A program made the translations under genes and the position numbers. A stretch of 64,000 nucleotides of DNA, taken from NCBI RefSeq assembly GCF_046156265.1, contig NZ_JAWDIR010000043.1:62001-126000 (forward strand), in the 5' to 3' direction. Shown in pieces: positions 58,533 to 64,000 of this stretch. The notes below the pieces were generated by a model. That model searched no databases and was not told the DNA's origin. It worked only from the letters and a program-made list of their open reading frames with translations. This DNA comes from CAMDHY01 sp046156265. GTDB taxonomy: Bacteria > Pseudomonadota > Alphaproteobacteria > Rhizobiales > Segnochrobactraceae. Numbering within the stretch: position 1 is the stretch's first letter; every line of letters starts with the position of its first letter.

Positions 58533-59491
58533 ATGAAGAGGTCGACCACCCGATGAGCCTTCCCTCCCGAGCCGCCAACCGCCCCTACCGCGGCGTCTTC
58601 CCCGTCGTGCCGACGGTGTTCGACGCCGACGGCGGGCTCGACCTCGAGGGCCAGAAGCGGGCCGCCGACTTCATGATCGACGCCGGCTCGCACGGCCTCT
58701 GCATCCTCGCGAACTTCTCCGAGCAGTTCGTGCTGACTGACGCCGAGCGCGAGACGGTGATGGCGACGGTGCTCGATCACGTCGCCGGCCGTGTGCCGGT
58801 AATCGTCACCACGACGCATTTCGGCACTGCTGTCTGCGCCGAGCGCTCGCGCCGCGCCGAGGCGGCGGGGGCGGCGATGGTGATGGTGATGCCGCCCTAT
58901 CACGGCGCCACCATCCGCGTGCCGGAACAGGCGATCTACGACTTCTACAAGGCCGTCTCCGACGCCATCACGATCCCGATCATGGTGCAGGACGCGCCGG
59001 TGGCCGGCACGCCGCTGTCGGCCGCCTTCCTCGCCCGGATGGCGCGGGAGATCGACAACCTCGCCTACTTCAAGATCGAGGTGCCGCAGGCGGCCGCCAA
59101 GCTGCGGACGATGATCGAGCTCGGCGGCGACGCCATCGAGGGTCCGTGGGACGGCGAAGAGGCGATCACCCTGATCGCCGACCTCGATGCCGGCGCCACC
59201 GGCGCGATGACAGGCGGCGGCTATCCCGATGGCATCCGCCAGATCACCGACGCCTATTTCGCCGGTCGCCGCGAGGAGGCGCTCGCCGCCTACGAACGCT
59301 GGCTGCCGCTGATCAACTACGAGAACCGTCAGTGCGGCCTCGCCGCCTGCAAGGCGCTGATGAAGGAAGGCGGCGTCATCGCCCATGAGACGCTGCGCGC
59401 GCCGCTGCCGCCGCTCCACCCGGCGACCCGCGCCGGCCTTCTCGAGATCGCGCGCAGGCTCGATCCGATGGTGCTGCGGTGGGGGCGGTGA
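58529..59491 (+). CDS. 2-keto-3-deoxypentonate (L-KDA) dehydratase, DapA superfamily
   Basis: A 320-residue TIM-barrel protein of the DHDPS superfamily. The GTTGE motif of DapA is replaced by 'ANFSEQFVLTDAER' (FSEQ, 63-66), which is typical of L-2-keto-3-deoxyarabonate dehydratases such as Azospirillum AraD. The Schiff-base Lys is K182 in 'YFKIEVP'. It would remove water from 2-keto-3-deoxypentonate to give 2-oxoglutarate semialdehyde. ATG 58529 overlaps the regulator stop; ATG 58553 is an alternative. The next gene encodes the preceding enzyme in the pathway. Confidence 0.85.
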   Translation: MNEEVDHPMSLPSRAANRPYRGVFPVVPTVFDADGGLDLEGQKRAADFMIDAGSHGLCILANFSEQFVLTDAERETVMATVLDHVAGRVPVIVTTTHFGTAVCAERSRRAEAAGAAMVMVMPPYHGATIRVPEQAIYDFYKAVSDAITIPIMVQDAPVAGTPLSAAFLARMAREIDNLAYFKIEVPQAAAKLRTMIELGGDAIEGPWDGEEAITLIADLDAGATGAMTGGGYPDGIRQITDAYFAGRREEALAAYERWLPLINYENRQCGLAACKALMKEGGVIAHETLRAPLPPLHPATRAGLLEIARRLDPMVLRWGR

Positions 59492-59635
59492 GGGCGCTTC
59501 GGGGCGCGCTGCCCCTCACCAGCCTGTGTCTTGTTCATCACCTCCGGGGGCTATCTGCGCCGGCCGTCCCCGCCGTAAATGAGAGCCCTTCCACTGTGGC
59601 GCCCGTTCGCCGACGCCTGATCAAGGAGCATACCG

Positions 59636-61441
59636 ATGCACGGCCATGAACCGCGGAATGGCGGACGGCTGCGGTCGCAGAGCTGGTTCGACAACCCGGA
59701 CAATGCCGACATGACGGCGCTCTATCTCGAGCGCTATCTGAACTTCGGCCTGAGCCAGGAAGAACTGCAGAGTGGCCGGCCGATCATCGGCATTGCCCAG
59801 ACCGGCTCCGACCTGTCGCCGTGCAACCGCCACCACCTCGAGCTCGCCAAGCGCGTCCGAGATGGTATCCGCGAGCAGGGCGGCATCCCCATCGAGTTCC
59901 CGGTCCATCCGATCCAGGAGACCGGCAAGCGGCCGACCGCCGGCCTCGACCGGAACCTAGCCTATCTCGGCCTCGTCGAGGTGCTTTATGGCTACCCGCT
60001 CGACGGCGTCGTGCTGACGATCGGCTGCGACAAGACCACGCCCGCCTGCCTGATGGCGGCGGCGACGGTGAACATCCCGGCGATCGCGCTCTCGGTCGGG
60101 CCGATGCTGAACGGCTGGTTCCGCGGCGAGCGCACCGGCTCCGGCACGATCGTCTGGAAGGCCCGCGAGCTGCTCGCCACCGGCGAGATCGACTACCAGG
60201 GCTTCATCAAGCTCGTCGCCTCATCGGCGCCGTCCACCGGCTTCTGCAACACCATGGGTACGGCGACGACGATGAACTCGCTCGCCGAGGCGCTCGGCAT
60301 GCAGCTGCCGGGCTCGGCGGCGATCCCGGCGCCCTACCGCGACCGCCAGGAGATGGCCTACCGGACGGGTCTCAGGATCGTCGAGATGGTCCGCGAGGAC
60401 CTGAAGCCGTCGGACATCCTGACGCGCGAGGCCTTCATCAACGCCATCCGCGTCTGCTCCGCGATCGGCGGCTCGACCAACGCGCCGATCCACCTCAATG
60501 CGCTCGCCCGCCACGTCGGCGTCGAGCTTTCGATCGACGACTGGCAGACCTTCGGCGAGGAAGTGCCGCTGCTCGTCAACCTGCAGCCGGCCGGAGACTA
60601 TCTCGGCGAGGACTACTATCACGCCGGTGGCGTACCGGCCGTCGTCGCCGAGCTGATGCGGCACAACCTGATCGAGGAGGGTGCTCCGACGGTCAACGGC
60701 CACACCATCGGCGACAACTGCCGCGACGCGCGCATCCTCGACGCCGACGTCATCCGCACCTTCGAAACGCCGCTGAAGCTGCGCGCCGGTTTCCGCGTGT
60801 TGCGCGGCAGCCTGTTCTCCTCGGCAATCATGAAGACGAGCGTCATCTCCGACGAGTTCCGCGACCGCTACCTGAACAACCCGGACGATCCGGATGCCTT
60901 CGAGGGGCCGGTCGTGGTGTTCGACGGGCCGGAGGACTACCACGCCCGCATCGACGATCCGGCGCTCGCCATCGACGACACCACCATCCTCGTCATGCGC
61001 GGCGCCGGCCCGATCGGCTATCCGGGCGCAGCCGAGGTCGTGAACATGCGTGCGCCGGATTACCTCATCCGCGCCGGCGTGCATGCGCTGCCCTGCATCG
61101 GCGACGGCCGCCAGTCCGGCACGTCGGGCTCGCCGTCGATCCTCAACGCCTCGCCGGAAGCGGCGGCCGGCGGCGGGCTGGCGCTGCTCCAGACCGGCGA
61201 CCGCGTGCGCATCGATCTTCGGCTCTGCACCGCGGACATTCTCGTCCCGGAAGAGGAACTCGAGGCCCGGCGCGAGGCGCTCGCAAAGGCCGGCGGCTAT
61301 GCCTACCCGGCCCACCAGACGCCGTGGCAGGAGATCCAGCGCACCTTCGTCGGCCAGCTGGAAACCGGTGCCGTGCTCGAACCGGCGGTGCGCTACCAGC
61401 GCCTCGCCCAGACGATGGGCATCCCGCGCGACAACCACTGA
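59636..61441 (+). CDS. xylD: Pentonate dehydratase (D-xylonate/L-arabinonate; IlvD/Edd family, XylD-like)
   Basis: A 601-residue iron-sulfur dehydratase. Predicted cluster ligands are C63 ('SPCNRHH'), C131 ('GCDKTTPAC') and C204 ('FCNTMGTA'). Segments such as 'RSQSWFDNPDNADMTALYLER', 'GIAQTGSDLSPCNR', 'GPMLNGW' and 'DGRQSGTSGSPSILNASPE' are near those of Caulobacter XylD, so a D-xylonate dehydratase role is likely; enzymes of this type often also take L-arabinonate. It forms 2-keto-3-deoxypentonate for the dehydratase encoded upstream. The 144-base gap before it shows no clear promoter; ATG follows AAGGAGCATACC. Confidence 0.9.
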   Translation: MHGHEPRNGGRLRSQSWFDNPDNADMTALYLERYLNFGLSQEELQSGRPIIGIAQTGSDLSPCNRHHLELAKRVRDGIREQGGIPIEFPVHPIQETGKRPTAGLDRNLAYLGLVEVLYGYPLDGVVLTIGCDKTTPACLMAAATVNIPAIALSVGPMLNGWFRGERTGSGTIVWKARELLATGEIDYQGFIKLVASSAPSTGFCNTMGTATTMNSLAEALGMQLPGSAAIPAPYRDRQEMAYRTGLRIVEMVREDLKPSDILTREAFINAIRVCSAIGGSTNAPIHLNALARHVGVELSIDDWQTFGEEVPLLVNLQPAGDYLGEDYYHAGGVPAVVAELMRHNLIEEGAPTVNGHTIGDNCRDARILDADVIRTFETPLKLRAGFRVLRGSLFSSAIMKTSVISDEFRDRYLNNPDDPDAFEGPVVVFDGPEDYHARIDDPALAIDDTTILVMRGAGPIGYPGAAEVVNMRAPDYLIRAGVHALPCIGDGRQSGTSGSPSILNASPEAAAGGGLALLQTGDRVRIDLRLCTADILVPEEELEARREALAKAGGYAYPAHQTPWQEIQRTFVGQLETGAVLEPAVRYQRLAQTMGIPRDNH

Positions 61442-61640
61442 GGCCGAAGGCGGCGCCGTAACACGGCGTCGCCGCATCTGCCCCCCGGAGGCCGCCACGG
61501 TAGCGGCCGATGGGCAAGCGGGAGGCGGAGAGAAACCCGGACCCTCGGACGAGGGCGGGAGACGTGCGACCGCGCAACCGCGGCGCAAGACGAAAAGCCC
61601 GCTCGATCGGGCGCAGGCAGCTTTATCCTGGGAGGGAACA

Positions 61641-62702
61641 ATGAAGTTCGCAGCGACACTCTCCGCCCTCGCGCTCGGGGCGGCACTCCTCGCCGCACCT
61701 GCACTGGCGCAGGACAAGCCGACGGTCGGCATCGCCATGCCGACGAAGTCATCCGCCCGCTGGATCGCCGATGGCGACAACATGGTGAAGGTGCTGACCG
61801 AGCGCGGCTACGGCACCGACCTGCAGTATGCCGAGGACGACATTCCGAACCAGCTCTCGCAGATCGAGAACATGGTGACGAAGGGCGCCAAGGTGCTGGT
61901 CATCGCCTCGATCGACGGCACGACCTTGTCGGACGTGCTGCAGCAGGCGAAGGACCAGGACATCATCGTCATCGCCTACGACCGCCTGATCCGTGCGACG
62001 CCGAACGTCGACTACTATGCGACCTTCGACAACTTCCAGGTCGGCGTGCAGCAGGCGCAGTCGCTCCTGAAGGGCCTCGGCCTGCCGGAGGCGAAGGGGC
62101 CGTTCAACATCGAGCTGTTCGGCGGCTCGCCGGACGACAACAACGCCTACTTCTTCTACGACGGCGCGATGTCGGTGCTACAGCCGCTGATCGACAACGG
62201 CACGCTCGTCGTCCAGAGCGGCCAGCTGGGCATGGACAAGGTCTCGACGCTCCGCTGGGACGGTGCGACCGCCCAGGCCCGCATGGATAACCTCCTGAGC
62301 GCCTATTACGGCGACAAGCGCGTCGACGCGGTACTGTCGCCCTATGACGGCCTCTCCATCGGCATCCTGTCCTCGCTGAAGGGCGTCGGCTACGGCAGCG
62401 GCGACATGAAGATGCCGATCGTCAGCGGCCAGGACGCAGAGGTGCCCTCGGTCAAGTCGATCCTCGCCGGCGAGCAGTATTCGACGATCTTCAAGGATAC
62501 CCGCGACCTCGCCCGCGTCACCGCCGACATGGTCGACGCCGCCCTCAGCGGCAAGGAAGTCCAGGTCAACGACACCAAGACCTACGACAATGGTGTCAAG
62601 GTGGTGCCGTCCTACCTCCTGAAGCCGGTCGAAGTGGACAAGTCCAACTGGGAAGAAGTGCTGGTCGGCAGCGGCTACTACACCAAGGACCAGATCGAGT
62701 GA
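61641..62702 (+). CDS. chvE: Multiple-sugar-binding periplasmic protein ChvE
   Basis: A 353-residue periplasmic sugar-binding protein. Signal peptide 'LSALALGAALLAAPALA', then 'TVGIAMPTKSSARWIADGDNM', 'DLQYAEDDIPNQLSQIENM', 'VIAYDRLIR' and 'ELFGGSPDDNNAYFFYDGAM'. Length and motifs match Agrobacterium ChvE, which binds xylose, arabinose, glucose, galactose and sugar acids and feeds the GguAB importer. GGGAGGGAACA precedes the ATG. The 199-base gap before it contains inverted repeats (such as GCCCG-CTCGAT-CGGGC, ending ~20 bases before TTTATCC) but no gene. Confidence 0.93.
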   Translation: MKFAATLSALALGAALLAAPALAQDKPTVGIAMPTKSSARWIADGDNMVKVLTERGYGTDLQYAEDDIPNQLSQIENMVTKGAKVLVIASIDGTTLSDVLQQAKDQDIIVIAYDRLIRATPNVDYYATFDNFQVGVQQAQSLLKGLGLPEAKGPFNIELFGGSPDDNNAYFFYDGAMSVLQPLIDNGTLVVQSGQLGMDKVSTLRWDGATAQARMDNLLSAYYGDKRVDAVLSPYDGLSIGILSSLKGVGYGSGDMKMPIVSGQDAEVPSVKSILAGEQYSTIFKDTRDLARVTADMVDAALSGKEVQVNDTKTYDNGVKVVPSYLLKPVEVDKSNWEEVLVGSGYYTKDQIE

Positions 62703-62708
62703 GGCGCA

Positions 62709-62745
62709 GGGCGGGCGGCGCGCCGAACCCGGCCGCCGCCCGCCC
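62709..62745 (+). other. Stem-loop after chvE
   Basis: GGGCGGGCGGCG (62709-62720) and CGCCGCCCGCCC (62734-62745) form a perfect 12-bp stem with a 13-base loop, 6 bases after the chvE stop. Same position and probable role as the structures after ytfQ and livK. Confidence 0.75.
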
Positions 62746-62769
62746 GCCCATCATCCCGGAGCGCCCGCG

Positions 62770-64000
62770 ATGAACGCCATTCTCGAGATGCGCGGCATCT
62801 CCAAGACCTTCGGCGTCGTGAAGGCGCTGTCGGACGTGAATTTCACCGTCGAGCCCGGCGAGATCCACGCCCTCGTCGGCGAGAACGGCGCCGGCAAGTC
62901 GACGCTGATGAAGGTGCTGAGCGGCGTCTATCCGCACGGCAGTTACGAGGGCGCGATCGTCTTCGACGGCGAGGAGCGCCACTTCCGCGACATCACCCAG
63001 TCCGAAACGCTCGGCATCATCATCATCCACCAGGAACTGGCGCTGATCCCGCAGCTGTCGATCGCCGAGAACATCTTCATCTCGGGTCCACCCGCCCGCT
63101 TCGGCATCATCGACCGCACCGCCGTCCACAACCGCACCCGCGAGCTTCTCGCCAAGGTGGGCCTCGACGAGCAGCCCGATACCCTCGTCACGGACCTCGG
63201 CGTCGGCAAGCAGCAGCTCGTCGAGATCGCCAAGGCGCTGTCGAAGCGCGTGCGCCTGCTCATCCTCGACGAGCCGACGGCGAGCCTCAGCCAGACCGAC
63301 AGCCAGGCGCTGCTCGACCTGCTGCTCGAGTTCCGCGCCCACGGCATCGCCTCGATCCTGATCTCGCACAAGCTGAACGAGATCGCCCGCGTCGCCGACC
63401 GCATCACCGTGCTGCGCGACGGACGCACCGTCGACACCCTCGACTGCCGCGACGGGCCAGTGGAAGAAGACCGCATCATCCGCAAGATGGTCGACCGCGA
63501 TCTCGAGCACCGCTTTCCGAAGCGCACGCCGAAGATCGGCGAGACCATCTTCGAGCTGAAAGACTGGTCGGTCTTCCATCCGATCCATCCCGAGCGCCAG
63601 GTCATCAAGAACGTCGACTTCGCCGTCCGGCGCGGCGAGGTGGTGGGCATCGCCGGACTGATGGGATCGGGACGCACCGAGTTCGCGATGAGCGTCTTCG
63701 GCCGCTCGTGGGGGCGCAGGATCACCGGCCGCGCCGAGCTGGAGGGCCGCCCGGTCGACCTCTCGACCGTGCGCCGCGCGATCGACGCCGGGCTCGCCTA
63801 CGTCACCGAGGACCGCAAGGAGCTCGGCCTCCTGCTCGCCGAGGACGTCCGCAAGAACGTCACGCTCGCCAATCTCGACGGCGTCGCGTCGGCCCGCGTC
63901 ATCGACGACATGAGGGAACTGCAGGTCGCCACCGACTATCGCGGGCGGATGCACATCCGCTGCTCGAGCGTCTACCAGGACACCGGCAAGCTCTCCGGCG
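62770..64000 (+). CDS. gguA: Multiple-sugar ABC transporter ATP-binding protein GguA (3' end outside window)
   Basis: The frame from ATG 62770 stays open to the right edge, giving 410 of about 510 expected residues. The first cassette is complete: Walker A 'GENGAGKST', 'LGVGKQQLVEIAKALS', Walker B 'LLILDEPTASL', 'ISHKLNEI'. The second begins with 'GIAGLMGSGRTEFAMSVFG' and 'YVTEDRKELGL'. These are typical of XylG/MmsA/GguA of CUT2 transporters. Position behind chvE identifies it as GguA; the permease gene gguB is expected next, beyond the window. Confidence 0.93.
   Translation, partial: MNAILEMRGISKTFGVVKALSDVNFTVEPGEIHALVGENGAGKSTLMKVLSGVYPHGSYEGAIVFDGEERHFRDITQSETLGIIIIHQELALIPQLSIAENIFISGPPARFGIIDRTAVHNRTRELLAKVGLDEQPDTLVTDLGVGKQQLVEIAKALSKRVRLLILDEPTASLSQTDSQALLDLLLEFRAHGIASILISHKLNEIARVADRITVLRDGRTVDTLDCRDGPVEEDRIIRKMVDRDLEHRFPKRTPKIGETIFELKDWSVFHPIHPERQVIKNVDFAVRRGEVVGIAGLMGSGRTEFAMSVFGRSWGRRITGRAELEGRPVDLSTVRRAIDAGLAYVTEDRKELGLLLAEDVRKNVTLANLDGVASARVIDDMRELQVATDYRGRMHIRCSSVYQDTGKLSG

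Noticed and set aside
59492..59635. Separate promoter for xylD
   Set aside because: CTTGTT and CTATCT occur, but with a 15-base spacer; too short for a confident sigma-70 promoter.

Overview
The window is high-GC chromosomal DNA from an alphaproteobacterium, most likely of the order Hyphomicrobiales (Rhizobiales). The evidence is: a ChvE-GguA sugar importer; a small RNA with the core motif and terminator of the alpha-r8 (MmgR/suhB) family; several promoters of the CTTGAC-N17-CTATAT type; a cytochrome-fused urate hydroxylase (PuuD); and a dapA-smpB pair. I see no insertion sequence, prophage, CRISPR array or replication origin. Almost everything is coding and intergenic gaps stay below about 300 bases.

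Layout. 1-15.3 kb: mixed metabolic and housekeeping genes (end of a LysR regulator, tRNA-Arg, a glutamine-synthetase-family ligase, hspQ, a lipid kinase, a phosphodiesterase, a VOC/CitE/cupin/lipid A acyltransferase group, an AEC transporter, a UbiH-type hydroxylase, a GloVer-repeat protein, TerC, a quinone reductase, an ECF sigma factor and an AhpD-like protein). 15.4-25.2 kb: one tightly overlapped purine-degradation operon, uraH-xdhA-xdhB-xdhC-puuD-uraD-allantoate amidohydrolase-M20 hydrolase. xdhC carries a palindromic repeat inserted in frame. 25.2-32.8 kb: rimO, a lytic transglycosylase, two secreted proteins of unknown function, dapA, smpB and an SDR.

32.8-50.2 kb is the most unusual region. 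A LacI-type repressor gene is accompanied by four perfect copies of GCAAACGNTTGC. They lie at its own promoter, before a creatinase/aminopeptidase-fold (M24) protein that heads an operon with 2-oxoacid dehydrogenase E1-alpha, E1-beta, an aldehyde dehydrogenase and E2, before a 3-hydroxyisobutyrate-dehydrogenase-like enzyme, and before a branched-chain-amino-acid-type ABC importer operon that ends with a beta-etherase (LigF)-like glutathione transferase. This defines a regulon for uptake and oxidation of a compound I cannot name.

50.4-64 kb: an aldo/keto reductase, the alpha-r8-type sRNA, a diguanylate cyclase, and then a non-phosphorylative pentose pathway: YtfQRT-YjfF importer, GntR regulator, 2-keto-3-deoxypentonate dehydratase, XylD-type pentonate dehydratase, ChvE and the start of GguA, which runs off the window. 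Three unrelated transporter operons each carry a strong stem-loop directly after the binding-protein stop codon, a layout expected to favour binding-protein expression over the membrane components.
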